Positions 50,638 through 59,713 of a DNA stretch of 64,000 bases are shown here, piece by piece; the first letter of the stretch is position 1, and each line of letters starts with the position of its first letter. Origin of the DNA: Aedoeadaptatus urinae (GTDB lineage: Bacteria > Bacillota > Clostridia > Tissierellales > Peptoniphilaceae); assembly GCF_900155585.1 (NCBI RefSeq), contig NZ_LT707415.1:62001-126000 (forward strand), in the 5' to 3' direction. The notes under the pieces are model-generated. The model searched no databases. It was given only the letters and a program-made list of their open reading frames with translations, and had not been told where the DNA came from. The translations under genes were made by a program, and so were the position numbers.

Positions 50638-51470
50638 TTCACCTCTCCTTTAAAGGGGATTTCGTAACGGGCGATGGGAATGCTGATGTCCGCCTCGTTC
50701 ATGGCCTTGGCGATGGCCTTTCTTAAATCGTACTCCAGCTCAAATTGATTGTGGGCATCGTCCCAGGCGACAACGGTGATTTCGTAGCCGTTGGGAATAA
50801 AATTCGTCACGCCCCACACGTCGGATTCGGACTTGGGATATTTTTCTCCTAAGCTCTTTGCCGCCAAGTCGATGACGGCAATGGCCCGGTCGGGATCTTC
50901 CTTTCGGTCGACGGGAACCACGACCTTGGCCCGCTTGCGACCGCGTCCTTGATTGGTGACGATGCGAATGGCGGAATTGGGAATGGTATGCAGGGCACCG
51001 TCGAAATCGCGAATCACCGTGGCACGAAAGCCCAGGGATACCACATAGCCCTTCTTATCGGCGCACTCCACGTATTCCCCCACGGCAAACTGATCGTCGA
51101 AAATAATAAAAAAGCCGTTGAGGAAGTCTTTAATAATTTCCTGCGCCCCCATAGCCAGGGCCAAGGAACCGATCCCCGCCGTGGCGATTAAGGCGGAGGT
51201 GTTGATCCGGCACAGATTCAAAAAGATCAACAGGGCCACGCCGTAGACGGCGTATTTCGATGCATTGCCCGCCAGGTGGGTGAGGGTAATGACACGGCGC
51301 TTGTTGCGGATCGCCTTTCGCTCGCGATTGGCGATGTATTTCGTCAGGGCGCTGCCGATTATGCTCACCGCGATGCGGGCAGCAAAAAAGAGCAGGACTC
51401 CTGCGATGATGATGCCGGGAATACTTAATTTCCCCGGCGCCGTAAATAAAAAGGCTCTCACTTCAGTCAT
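50634..51470 (-). CDS. MscS-family mechanosensitive ion channel
   Basis: 278 residues. Three N-terminal membrane segments lead to the pore helix region ALIATAGIGSLALAMGAQEIIKDF, the hallmark Gly/Ala packing of MscS, followed by the beta domain NGFFIIFDDQFAVGEYVE and the C-terminal alpha/beta part (IPNSAIRIVTN). It opens under membrane tension to release solutes after osmotic downshift, complementing the OpuC importer elsewhere in this window. The next gene is DUF951. Confidence 0.93.
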   Translation of the reverse strand: MTEVRAFLFTAPGKLSIPGIIIAGVLLFFAARIAVSIIGSALTKYIANRERKAIRNKRRVITLTHLAGNASKYAVYGVALLIFLNLCRINTSALIATAGIGSLALAMGAQEIIKDFLNGFFIIFDDQFAVGEYVECADKKGYVVSLGFRATVIRDFDGALHTIPNSAIRIVTNQGRGRKRAKVVVPVDRKEDPDRAIAVIDLAAKSLGEKYPKSESDVWGVTNFIPNGYEITVVAWDDAHNQFELEYDLRKAIAKAMNEADISIPIARYEIPFKGEVK

Positions 51471-51486
51471 AGAAACTCCAGTCTGA

Positions 51487-52557
51487 TTACTCCGCGTACT
51501 TTAATTCCTGAATTTTGTTTTTGCTCAATGACAGATGAGGCTTTAGGCGATAAAAGGCCAGGTGCTTGTGTTCGTAGGCCGCCACATAGCCGTCTTTTAA
51601 AATGAGCTTTTCCTGATTGTCGTCGAAGCGAATGTGATAGGGCGCGGCGGAAGTGGGCCGGGATAAAATTTCCCGATTGCCGTAGGCGAATAGGCCTTCC
51701 TTCATGACCGCCAAACGATCCACATTAGCCTCCATAAGGTAGTGCTTTCTTTCCCTGAGCTTGGAGTCGTAGACGCTGAGCAAGCCGCTGTGAAGGGAAT
51801 AGAGGCGATTGTGGTACATGGCCACGTCGGAGAGGATCGGCGTCTTTTCCGTCATAAGCTCTTTGCTTAAGCCGTACAAATGCTTTTCCGTGAGAATCAC
51901 GGGATACTTGCCCACGACCATGCGCATGGCCACTTCCATGGGAAACTCCGCACTTTCCATGGCGCCGGGATCGGCTTTGCCCGATCGACTGTAGACCGTG
52001 GTCTTGTAGCCGTTGGCCGCATTGGAAAGCTCCGTGACCACGAAGGACTTCCGCGAATCGAATCTGTAGTCTAAAATATAATTTTTCGTTTGAAAGACTT
52101 CGGACAGGCTGCCGCCGTCGGAAGCTACAAAAAGTTTTTCGCCGTCGTCGTAGCGGCAATGGAATATGCGCGTGCCGTTTTGGACACAGGCATTAAACAA
52201 AGCGCCGTCCAAATGGTAGGACTGCTTTTCCTTGCCGTCTTCGCCGAATACCGCCACCTTGTCCACGTCTTTGTCGTAAAGCATGGCGTCGGCTTCGCCG
52301 AAAAATGCCTTCTGCCCTTCCCCTAAACGGTCCACCACTTTTTTCCGCTGCTGCTTGTCGTAAAAAACCAAACGGTCCCCGTCGAAGGTGGCGAGGACGC
52401 CGCCCTTCAAAATGCCCATGGCGGTGATTTCCTGATTGGTCTTCGTTTGAAATAATGCTTCGGCCTTGTAGGGAAGGAGCGTCTTTCCTTTGATTCCCAA
52501 GAGGGCGACGCTTATAATGATAAGAAAGAGGAGCATCCTCTTTTTAAATTTTCTCAT
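51487..52557 (-). CDS. Membrane-anchored beta-propeller-like protein (DUF5711-like)
   Basis: 356 residues from the ATG at 52557 with GGAGGAA upstream. KRMLLFLIIISVALLGI is a single N-terminal membrane anchor. The rest is an extracytoplasmic domain made of repeated beta-strand units of the pattern GGVLATFDGDRLVFYDKQ, KVAVFGEDGK, GLLSVYDSKLRE and GLFAYGN, suggesting a seven- or eight-bladed propeller. I recall DUF5711 proteins having this layout, but the match is by appearance. No catalytic residues stand out. It is transcribed divergently from pgeF and is 16 bases before mscS. Confidence 0.75.
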   Translation of the reverse strand: MRKFKKRMLLFLIIISVALLGIKGKTLLPYKAEALFQTKTNQEITAMGILKGGVLATFDGDRLVFYDKQQRKKVVDRLGEGQKAFFGEADAMLYDKDVDKVAVFGEDGKEKQSYHLDGALFNACVQNGTRIFHCRYDDGEKLFVASDGGSLSEVFQTKNYILDYRFDSRKSFVVTELSNAANGYKTTVYSRSGKADPGAMESAEFPMEVAMRMVVGKYPVILTEKHLYGLSKELMTEKTPILSDVAMYHNRLYSLHSGLLSVYDSKLRERKHYLMEANVDRLAVMKEGLFAYGNREILSRPTSAAPYHIRFDDNQEKLILKDGYVAAYEHKHLAFYRLKPHLSLSKNKIQELKYAE

Positions 52558-52614
52558 AAATTCCTCCAGAACCATTATAACCAATGGAAAGAGAGTTGGA
52601 AAGGCGGTTAAACC

Positions 52615-53340
52615 GTGTTATTAAGAGATTCCCGCGGGATACGCTTCGCCGTGTCTCAAAAGCCCTACGATTTTCGCGCCTCCCTCGGCGGCGATCACAT
52701 GCGAAAAGACACCGAAGGCTTCTTAAATGAATTGCAAGTGAATGCCCGCGCCGTTTATTTTATGAACCAAACCCATTCCGATCATGTGGCTCTCATCGAC
52801 GGCGAGCAATCGGGCGACGATTACTTCGGCTATCGAATCGTGGCCGACACCGACGCCATGGTGACGAATGAAAAGCACTTAGCCCTCGTCAGTCGCATCT
52901 CCGACTGCACGCCGGTGCTTCTTTACGATCCCGTAAATGAAGCCATGGCATGTATCCACGCGGGCTGGCGCTCCACGGTGAAAAAGCTGCCCGCAAAGGC
53001 CCTTGCCGCCATGACGAAAAATTACGGCACGGATCCCGAGGACGTCCTGGCCTTTATCGGCCCATGCATCGGCCCCGACAGCTTTCAGGTGGGCAAGGAA
53101 GTGAGCGCCCTGTGGCGGGAGGCCTTTTCCTTCGCCGAAGACGTCATCCGCCCCGACGACGATCATCACGACTTTATCGACATGAAAAAAACCAATGCCC
53201 TCATGCTTCAAGAAGCGGGGGTTAAAATGGAAAATATTACCGTGGATCCCGCCGACACCTTTACCGATCCCCGCTACCATTCCTATCGCCTAAGCGCGCC
53301 GGAATACGGGAGCAACGCCTTGTTTGCCCTGCTCCTGTAA
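52615..53340 (+). CDS. pgeF: Multicopper/laccase-domain purine nucleosidase (PgeF/YfiH family)
   Basis: 241 residues. NQTHSDHV, SDCTPVLLYDP and CIHAGWRSTVKK give the His, Cys and His metal ligands, and IGPCIGPDSFQVG is the family signature. Homologues act as purine nucleoside phosphorylase/deaminase and as a peptidoglycan editing factor in E. coli; which role dominates here is unknown. The start is GTG at 52615, with AAAGGCGG upstream. The 57-base gap to the divergent anchored protein gene must hold both promoters. Confidence 0.92.
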   Translation: MLLRDSRGIRFAVSQKPYDFRASLGGDHMRKDTEGFLNELQVNARAVYFMNQTHSDHVALIDGEQSGDDYFGYRIVADTDAMVTNEKHLALVSRISDCTPVLLYDPVNEAMACIHAGWRSTVKKLPAKALAAMTKNYGTDPEDVLAFIGPCIGPDSFQVGKEVSALWREAFSFAEDVIRPDDDHHDFIDMKKTNALMLQEAGVKMENITVDPADTFTDPRYHSYRLSAPEYGSNALFALLL

Positions 53341-53347
53341 AAAGGGC

Positions 53348-53376
53348 TTGACATTTTTCCTCCATCCCCGTATACT
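53348..53376 (+). promoter_or_regulatory. Promoter of tRNA-Ala
   Basis: TTGACA (53348-53353), 17 bases, TATACT (53371-53376), about 18 bases before the tRNA. Confidence 0.88.
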
Positions 53377-53394
53377 AATCAAGAACTCAATTGC

Positions 53395-53470
<76 letters not shown>

Positions 53471-53471
53471 A

Positions 53472-53499
53472 AGTCGCCTTTACGGCGGCTTTTTTTATT
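53472..53499 (+). terminator. Terminator after tRNA-Ala
   Basis: AGTCGCC and GGCGGCT around TTTAC, then TTTTTTT. Confidence 0.85.
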
Positions 53500-53589
53500 G
53501 GTTTTTTACGAATCTTAGAAAACCTCGGCGCCGCTGTTACGAAGCGGCGCCTTTCATCTGTTATAATAGGTCGAGAAAGGATGTGACCT

Positions 53590-54384
53590 ATGTCAGGCTC
53601 GATTGTTGTTTTCGACTCCGGCCTCGGCGGCATCACGGCGCTTAAAGAAGCCATGAAGGCCATGCCGGCGGAGAATTTCATATACTACGGGGATACGGCC
53701 CACGTGCCCTACGGCCCGAAAGATGCCGAGGACATACGGAGCTATTTAGATGAGATGATGGATCGGGTTCGAGGCTTTTCGCCGAAAGCCGTGCTCCTCG
53801 CCTGCAATACGGCCACGGTGACAGCCGCCGATTACCTGCGAAAAAAATATTCCATTCCCATCGTCGGCATGGAGCCCGCCGTCAAGCCCGCCATCGAACA
53901 CGATATGGACCGCAAGCGGATTTTGGTTCTGTCCACGGAGGGCACGGGCAAAAGCGCCCGCCTGCGCCGCCTGGTGGAAAAATTCGACGACGACCGGCTG
54001 GTGGACATTCTTCCCCTTCCCAATTTGGTGGATTTCGCCGAGCGCTTGGAATTCGACAGCGACGCCGTCAGGTACGATTTGGAAACCATCCTCGCCTCCT
54101 ATCCCCTGGAGGAATACGGCGCCCTGGTTCTGGGCTGCACTCATTTTATTTGGTACAGGGCTCTGTTTAAAGAGCTCTTGCCCGATCACATGGAAATTTT
54201 AGACGGAAACGCCGCCACCGTTCGCCAGCTCATGCGAAAATTAAAGGGAAATATAAAAGAGGAGGGCGAGGGATCCCTTCAGGTGGCATTTACCGGCGAG
54301 GTCAAAGACGAAACGGCTGCGTTTTTGCGCCGCACCCTTGCCAGGGATTTCGAATTCCTTTCCCTCGAGGACCATGATGACTAA
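53590..54384 (+). CDS. murI: Glutamate racemase
   Basis: 264 residues. VVFDSGLGGITALKEA is the N-terminal signature, FIYYGDTAHVPYG follows, and the two catalytic cysteines lie in LACNTATV and LGCTHFIW. It makes D-glutamate for peptidoglycan. GAAAGGATG precedes the ATG. The stop overlaps the start region of the next glycosyltransferase gene, so the two are co-translated. Confidence 0.95.
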   Translation: MSGSIVVFDSGLGGITALKEAMKAMPAENFIYYGDTAHVPYGPKDAEDIRSYLDEMMDRVRGFSPKAVLLACNTATVTAADYLRKKYSIPIVGMEPAVKPAIEHDMDRKRILVLSTEGTGKSARLRRLVEKFDDDRLVDILPLPNLVDFAERLEFDSDAVRYDLETILASYPLEEYGALVLGCTHFIWYRALFKELLPDHMEILDGNAATVRQLMRKLKGNIKEEGEGSLQVAFTGEVKDETAAFLRRTLARDFEFLSLEDHDD

Positions 54385-55462
54385 TTGCACCGCTCAACAT
54401 AAAGAGGACCTGGTCCTGATCCCCGCCTTCGAGCCCGACGACGGCCTCCTGTCTTTCGTCGATGATCTTTTGGCCCGAGAGCTCAACGTCCTCGTCGTGG
54501 ACGACGGCAGCGGCAGCGACTTCGCACCGCTCTTTGCCCGCCTCCCCGAGGCCGTTACTTTTCTTTCCTACGAAACCAATCGGGGCAAGGGCTACGCCAT
54601 GAAGTACGCCATGAAGACCGTGGCCGAAGCCATGCCTCAGGTGAAATTTATCGTCACCGCCGATGCCGACGGCCAACACAGCCCCGAGGATACACTGAAA
54701 ATTTTACAGGCGGCACACGACAATCCCCATGCCCTGATTCTGGGTGTGCGCGATTTTCCCGAAAATACGCCTCTGCGCTCCCGCATCGGCAATCGCCTGA
54801 CGGCGAAGGTCTTCGGTCGCTTGACGGGCATTAAGGATTTGGAAGACACGCAAACGGGACTTCGGGCCTTCAGCACCGAGCACTTGGACTTTCTTTTAAG
54901 CATCGAAGGCGAGCGATACGAATACGAAATGCGCCAGCTTATGGATTGGTCGAAGAAATCCCTTCCCATGGTGCAAGTTCCCATCGAAACCATTTACCGG
55001 GACAAGGAAAATTCCACCTCCCATTACAATGTGGCGAAGGATTCCGCCCGGATCTTCAAAAGCCTGTTGGACAATGGCGAAGCCCTGCTCTTTACATTGA
55101 GCGGCGTCGTCAGCTTTACCCTGGACTTTTTACTCTTTAATCTGTTTTATTACTTCACCCGTCCCATGCACATGGCCTACGCTCTGGCCATCCCCAATGT
55201 GGCGGCGCGACTGATCAGTGCCAATTTAAATTTCTATTTAAACCGCAATTACGTCTTTGAATCCAAGGACCCTATCGTTAAAGACATGGTGCAGTACGGC
55301 GCCCTGGTGCTGGCTCTTCTTGCGGCCAACAGCTTGCTCTTAAGCTTTTACGGCAATGTCCTTGGCCTTCAGGCCACCGTGGCCAAGCTCTGCGTGGAGA
55401 TCACGGTCTTCATCGTCAGCTATCTGGTTCAACACTTTTATATTTTCGCCAATAAAAAATAA
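54374..55462 (+). CDS. GT2 glycosyltransferase fused to a GtrA-like membrane domain
   Basis: 362 residues. The N-terminal GT-A domain (about 10-230) shows VLIPAFEPDDGL, LVVDDGSGSD, NRGKGYAMKYA and the DxD-type TADADGQHSPED, as in dolichol/undecaprenyl-phosphate mannose or glucose synthases. The C-terminal GtrA domain (about 235-362) has four membrane segments and NFYLNRNYVFESKD. Such fusions make and flip an undecaprenyl-phosphate sugar for wall polymer decoration. Two adjacent ATGs (54374, 54377) follow GAGGACC; either may be used. Confidence 0.92.
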   Translation: MMTNCTAQHKEDLVLIPAFEPDDGLLSFVDDLLARELNVLVVDDGSGSDFAPLFARLPEAVTFLSYETNRGKGYAMKYAMKTVAEAMPQVKFIVTADADGQHSPEDTLKILQAAHDNPHALILGVRDFPENTPLRSRIGNRLTAKVFGRLTGIKDLEDTQTGLRAFSTEHLDFLLSIEGERYEYEMRQLMDWSKKSLPMVQVPIETIYRDKENSTSHYNVAKDSARIFKSLLDNGEALLFTLSGVVSFTLDFLLFNLFYYFTRPMHMAYALAIPNVAARLISANLNFYLNRNYVFESKDPIVKDMVQYGALVLALLAANSLLLSFYGNVLGLQATVAKLCVEITVFIVSYLVQHFYIFANKK

Positions 55463-55541
55463 GCACGTCGTGAAAGACTTCCAAGGCCTCCGATTTTTTT
55501 CGAAAGCTTTCAAGAAAGTCTATTCGCCACGTGCTTTTTAT
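55461..55541 (+). terminator. Long hairpin terminator between the GT2-GtrA gene and metF
   Basis: AAGCACGT (55461-55468) pairs with ACGTGCTT (55529-55536), with an inner GACTT/AAGTC helix, followed by TTTTTA. The loop region is about 60 bases. No SAM or cobalamin riboswitch core is recognisable here. An AT-rich TATTATAATAATAT after it may serve as the metF -10 region. Confidence 0.65.
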
Positions 55542-55574
55542 ATTATAATAATATCTTCATTCTTGGAGGTAATT

Positions 55575-56438
55575 ATGCATATTAAAGAATTTTTTACACC
55601 TGAACGCACGCGACTCTCATTTGAAATTTTTCCCCCGAACCAACGCATGTCTCTGAAAGCCGTCATGGCTTCGGCGGCGCGCATGGCCGCTTACGATCCG
55701 GACTTTATGTCCGTCACCTTTAAGGCCGACGGAAGCGGCGGGGATCAAACCATACAAATTTCAAATGCCGTCAGCGAGGTTATGGGAATTCCCTCCATTG
55801 CCCATCTGACCTGTTCGGGAATTCCGAAAGCGGAGCTTGCCGCCGTATACGACGAGCTCACGGAAAAGAACGTAAAAAACATTTTGGTCCTGGGCGGCGA
55901 CTCCCGGCGGGAATTAGGCGAAGACGCCTATTTCAAATACGCCAAAGACATGGTGGCCTACTTCCGCGAGCGGGGCGATTTCACCATCGGCTGCGCCTGC
56001 TTCCCCGAAGGCAATAACCCCGCCCTCTCCATGGAAGAGGAGCTTCGCCATTTAAAGGAAAAAGTGGACATGGGCGTGGATTTCTTAACCACCCAGATGT
56101 TTTTCGACAACGACGTCTTCTACCGCTTTTTAGATAAGGCGCGGGCCATGGGCATTGACGTCCCAATTTTAGCCGGCATCATGCCCATTACAAGCGTAGC
56201 TCAAGTGCGCCGAATCAAAGATTTAAGCGACGCGGCTCTCCCCGATTCCCTGCTACGCATGGTGGATCGGTTTAAGGACAAGCCGGACGCCATGTTTGAT
56301 GCGGGACTTACCTACTGCGAAAATCAGATGGCCGACTTGGTGGCTGCAGGCGTAAGCGGTATTCACGTCTACACCATGAACAAGCCCGCCGTGCCCGAGC
56401 GCATCGTCCGCGATCTGGGCCGCCTGTTCCATGCTTGA
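55575..56438 (+). CDS. metF: Methylenetetrahydrofolate reductase
   Basis: 287 residues, TIM-barrel flavoprotein. LSFEIFPPNQ holds the catalytic Glu, FMSVTFKADGS follows, LGGDSRRE and FLTTQMFFDND line the flavin and folate sites. It reduces methylene-THF to methyl-THF, the methyl donor for MetH. The ATG at 55575 is preceded by GGAGGT. It is the first gene of a three-gene methionine unit and overlaps the next gene by 8 bases. Confidence 0.95.
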   Translation: MHIKEFFTPERTRLSFEIFPPNQRMSLKAVMASAARMAAYDPDFMSVTFKADGSGGDQTIQISNAVSEVMGIPSIAHLTCSGIPKAELAAVYDELTEKNVKNILVLGGDSRRELGEDAYFKYAKDMVAYFRERGDFTIGCACFPEGNNPALSMEEELRHLKEKVDMGVDFLTTQMFFDNDVFYRFLDKARAMGIDVPILAGIMPITSVAQVRRIKDLSDAALPDSLLRMVDRFKDKPDAMFDAGLTYCENQMADLVAAGVSGIHVYTMNKPAVPERIVRDLGRLFHA

Positions 56439-57069
56439 TTTAAAATCCATTCATAAAATCCCCCCGCTCTCCTTAGATCAATTGCGGCGCAGGGAAATTT
56501 ACCGCTACCTGCGCCTGGAGGGTCACGCCCCCGACGAGGCCACCTCCGCCGATGTGGAGCGAAATTTAATTCGCCTTCGCGACATCGTGGACGTGCGCTG
56601 TGTCGCCTCCCTTCGTCCGGTGACGAAGACGGGAGATGCCATCGTCTTCGGCGATTTTTCTACGGAGAGCGCCATGCTGCAGAAGAACATGAAGACCAGC
56701 GAATACGCCGTCATCTTCGCCATGACCCTGGGCCCCGCCGTGGACCGACTCATCAGCCGCCTCCTCGTGACATCGAAGGCCGACGCCTTTATTACCGATG
56801 CCTGTTGCACCGAGTATTTGGAAAGCTGTGCCAATCACTACTGCGCTCAGGTGCGGGATGAGGCGGCGGAGTACGGTCTCATCGCCCATCCCCGCTTTTC
56901 CCCGGGCTTCGCCGATTTCGGTTTGGAATTTCAGTGGCCCTTGATTCGCAGTCTCCACGCGGATAAAAAAATGCACATTGCCCTCACCGAAGGCAATATG
57001 CTCGTCCCGACAAAAACCATTACCGCCCTTATGGGATTGGATCGGAGGAATCATGACCTCACTACTTAA
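56431..57069 (+). CDS. Methionine synthase reactivation-domain protein (stand-alone)
   Basis: 212 residues that correspond to the C-terminal activation (SAM-binding) domain of MetH, encoded separately. Visible features are FAMTLGPAVDRLIS, DACCTEYLESCANHYC and RFSPGFADFGLEFQWPL, the last resembling the RxSPGY-type SAM site. It would help reductive methylation of oxidised cobalamin in the shorter MetH that follows. It overlaps metF by 8 and metH by 17 bases, tightly coupling the three. Confidence 0.9.
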   Translation: MLDLKSIHKIPPLSLDQLRRREIYRYLRLEGHAPDEATSADVERNLIRLRDIVDVRCVASLRPVTKTGDAIVFGDFSTESAMLQKNMKTSEYAVIFAMTLGPAVDRLISRLLVTSKADAFITDACCTEYLESCANHYCAQVRDEAAEYGLIAHPRFSPGFADFGLEFQWPLIRSLHADKKMHIALTEGNMLVPTKTITALMGLDRRNHDLTT

Positions 57070-59422
57070 GCAATTAAAAAGCGGCCGCCTCTACTACGAC
57101 GGCGCCTGCGGCACCTATTTGCAGGCCACGGGCTTGGAGGCCGGCGCCCTGCCCGAAATGCTGAACATCGACGCACCGGAGGTAATCGTGGACATGCACC
57201 GGGCCTATTTAAAAAGCGGCGCGGACATCATCCTCACCAATACCTTCGGCGCCAATCGCTATAAGTTTGCAGGCACCGATGCTTCGGTAAAAGACGTGGT
57301 TGCCGCCGCCGTCGCCAATGCCAAGGCCGCCGTTCGCGCAGAAGGCCGCGGCTATGTGTCCCTGGATATCGGTCCTCTTGGAAAGATCCTTGCGCCCCTC
57401 GGCGATGTGGCCTTCGAGGATGCCTACGACGCCTTTAAGGAGCTCGTGGTGGCCGGCGTCGATGCCGGCGCGGATCTCATCACCATCGAGACCATGTCCG
57501 ACACCTACGAAATCAAGGCCGCCCTCCTCGCCGCCAAGGAAAATTCCGAGCTTCCCGTCTTCGTCACCGCAGCCTTTCAGGAAGACGGACGCCTGCTCAC
57601 CGGCTGCGATATGGAGACCTTTGTGGAAATCACCACGGCCCTCGGCGCCGATGCCATCGGCATGAACTGCAGCTTCGGCCCGGTGCAGACTTTGCCCCTG
57701 ATGAGGGAAATGGCCGCCCTTTCCACTCTTCCCTTAATCGTAAACCCCAACGCCGGTCTGCCCCACATCGTCGACGGAAAAACCTCCTACGACATCGACG
57801 CCGAGGTCTTTTCCGATTACATGATTCAGTTCGCGGACATGGGCGTGCAAATCCTCGGCGGCTGTTGCGGCACCCTTCCCGATTACATCGAAAAAACCGT
57901 GGCAAAAACCCGGGACATCCCCGTAGCTTCGCCGAAGGGCAGCCCACGCTCGGCCATTACTTCTTACACCCGACTGGTGGATCTAGATGACAAGCCCCAC
58001 ATGATCGGCGAGCGACTCAATCCCACGGGGAAAAAACATTTGCAACAGGCATTGAAGGACGGCCACACCTCGGCGGTGCTGGCCATCGCCTTGGAGGAAG
58101 AGGAAGACGGCGCCCACATTCTCGACGTCAACGTCGGCGTGCCCGGCTTAGACGAGGTGGCGGTGCTCCCGGAAATTATTCGCGCCCTGCAAGGGGTGTG
58201 CGAGCTGCCTCTTACCATCGACACGAGCAACGCCCGCGCCATGGAAGCCGCCGCCCGCATCTACAACGGCCGGCCTTTGTTAAATTCCGTCAGCGGCAAG
58301 CAGTCCGTCATGGACGGGGTCTTTCCCATTGCAAAAAAATACGGCGGCATGTGCATCGCCCTCTTGCTCGACGACGAGGGCATTCCGAAAACCGTGGAAA
58401 AGCGCATGGAAATCGTCGATAGCATCCTCAAGGAAGGGGCCCGCTACGGCCTGACCGACAAGGATTTTCTCTTCGATCCCCTGGCCATGACCATCTCCAG
58501 CCAAAAAGACGGCGCCGTCGTCGTCCTAGAGACCCTGCGCCGATTAAAGGACCGCGGGCTCCACTCCACCCTGGGGGTCTCCAATATTTCCTTCGGTCTG
58601 CCCAATCGGGAACTGATTAACAGCAGCTTTTATTCCATGTGTCTCGCCGCGGGACTCAGCGCCGGGATCGTCAATCCCTCCTCAGCCCTGATGCAAAAGG
58701 CCTACAAATCCTCCATGGCCCTTTTAGGCTTCGATCCGGATTTTACCGATTTCATCGACGCCTTTACGGAGGAAGAGACGCAGCTGCCCCAAGGAGGCAC
58801 TCGCGATCTTTCCTACGCCATCGAAAAGGGCCTGAGCAAGGATGCCAAGGACATGACCGTCGCCCTTCTCACCGACCACAGTCCCCTGGACATTATTAAC
58901 GACTACCTGGTGCCCTCCCTGGACAAGGTGGGCCGGAGCTTCGAGGCAAAGACGCTGTTTCTGCCCCAGCTCCTTCGCGCCGCCGATGCCGCCGCCGCGG
59001 CCTTTACGGTGATCCGCGCCCGCATGGACGAGAGCGGCCACGCCGGGGAAAACAAGGGTCGCATCCTCGTGGCCACGGTGAAAGGCGACATTCACGACAT
59101 CGGAAAAAACATCGTGAAGGCCCTGTTGGAAAACTACGGCTTCGATATTTTAGATTTGGGCAAAGACGTCTCGCCGGAAAAAATTCTGGAGACGGTGAAG
59201 GAAGAAAGCATTCCTCTCGTCGGCCTTTCCGCCCTCATGACCACCACGGTGCCCTTTATGGAAGAGACTATTCGCCTCTTGAAAAAAGATGCCCCCGAGA
59301 CGAAGGTCATGGTGGGCGGCGCCGTCCTGACGAAAGATTACGCCGAAGAGATCGGCGCCCACGCCTATTGCAAGGACGCCATGGCCTCCGTGCGCTTTGC
59401 GGAATCCTTTTTTGAAAAATAA
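57053..59422 (+). CDS. metH: Cobalamin-dependent methionine synthase lacking the activation domain
   Basis: 789 residues. The homocysteine domain (about 1-290) has NTFGANRYKF, GMNCSFGP and GGCCGT for zinc. The pterin domain (about 310-570) contains MIGERLNPTGKKHL and FDPLAM. The B12 cap and binding domains close the protein with the cobalt-ligand motif DIHDIGKNIV and VGLSALMTTTVPFM. It makes methionine from homocysteine and methyl-THF. The reactivation domain found at the C-terminus of E. coli MetH is encoded just upstream. GGAGGAA precedes the ATG. No cobalamin riboswitch is visible upstream of the unit. Confidence 0.96.
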   Translation: MTSLLKQLKSGRLYYDGACGTYLQATGLEAGALPEMLNIDAPEVIVDMHRAYLKSGADIILTNTFGANRYKFAGTDASVKDVVAAAVANAKAAVRAEGRGYVSLDIGPLGKILAPLGDVAFEDAYDAFKELVVAGVDAGADLITIETMSDTYEIKAALLAAKENSELPVFVTAAFQEDGRLLTGCDMETFVEITTALGADAIGMNCSFGPVQTLPLMREMAALSTLPLIVNPNAGLPHIVDGKTSYDIDAEVFSDYMIQFADMGVQILGGCCGTLPDYIEKTVAKTRDIPVASPKGSPRSAITSYTRLVDLDDKPHMIGERLNPTGKKHLQQALKDGHTSAVLAIALEEEEDGAHILDVNVGVPGLDEVAVLPEIIRALQGVCELPLTIDTSNARAMEAAARIYNGRPLLNSVSGKQSVMDGVFPIAKKYGGMCIALLLDDEGIPKTVEKRMEIVDSILKEGARYGLTDKDFLFDPLAMTISSQKDGAVVVLETLRRLKDRGLHSTLGVSNISFGLPNRELINSSFYSMCLAAGLSAGIVNPSSALMQKAYKSSMALLGFDPDFTDFIDAFTEEETQLPQGGTRDLSYAIEKGLSKDAKDMTVALLTDHSPLDIINDYLVPSLDKVGRSFEAKTLFLPQLLRAADAAAAAFTVIRARMDESGHAGENKGRILVATVKGDIHDIGKNIVKALLENYGFDILDLGKDVSPEKILETVKEESIPLVGLSALMTTTVPFMEETIRLLKKDAPETKVMVGGAVLTKDYAEEIGAHAYCKDAMASVRFAESFFEK

Positions 59423-59476
59423 GTAAATTTCGACATTGAAAAAGCGAGCCGGCGCGCTCGTTTTAGAGTAATGACT

Positions 59477-59516
59477 ATGGAAGGGAGAATCACCGAATTC
59501 ACCCTTCCTTTTTTAT
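59477..59516 (+). terminator. Terminator of the metF-metH unit
   Basis: GGAAGGG (59479-59485) pairs with CCCTTCC (59502-59508), followed by TTTTTT. A smaller hairpin with CGAGC and GCTCG arms (59443-59460) precedes it. Confidence 0.85.
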
Positions 59517-59713
59517 GTCTTCAAACCTCTTTAAGCTCTAAGTAGTAAAATATTAAAAACGGTCGGTCGGCTCCGCACCATAAAAAAGAGAGAAGATTCG
59601 AGATTTATCTGCAGTCCGGGATGAGTGGCCTCGTCTTTTTTATAAGAAGCTCCTTCAAAAATAATGTCAGAACGACGACTCTCAACACGAATATATTAGT
59701 GAAAGGAGGAAAT
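59517..59713 (+). other. Leader region upstream of the ECF sigma gene
   Basis: No gene is supported here; a frame upstream of the sigma start lacks a ribosome site until AAAGGAGG at 59702. It contains a GC-rich GGTCGGTCGG stretch and an AGAAC element that could belong to a sigma-dependent autoregulated promoter, but no convincing -35/-10 pair was found. Confidence 0.4.

Noticed and set aside
55461-55541. SAM or cobalamin riboswitch before metF
   Set aside because: Only one long hairpin with a T-run is present; the conserved S-box and B12-box cores are absent.
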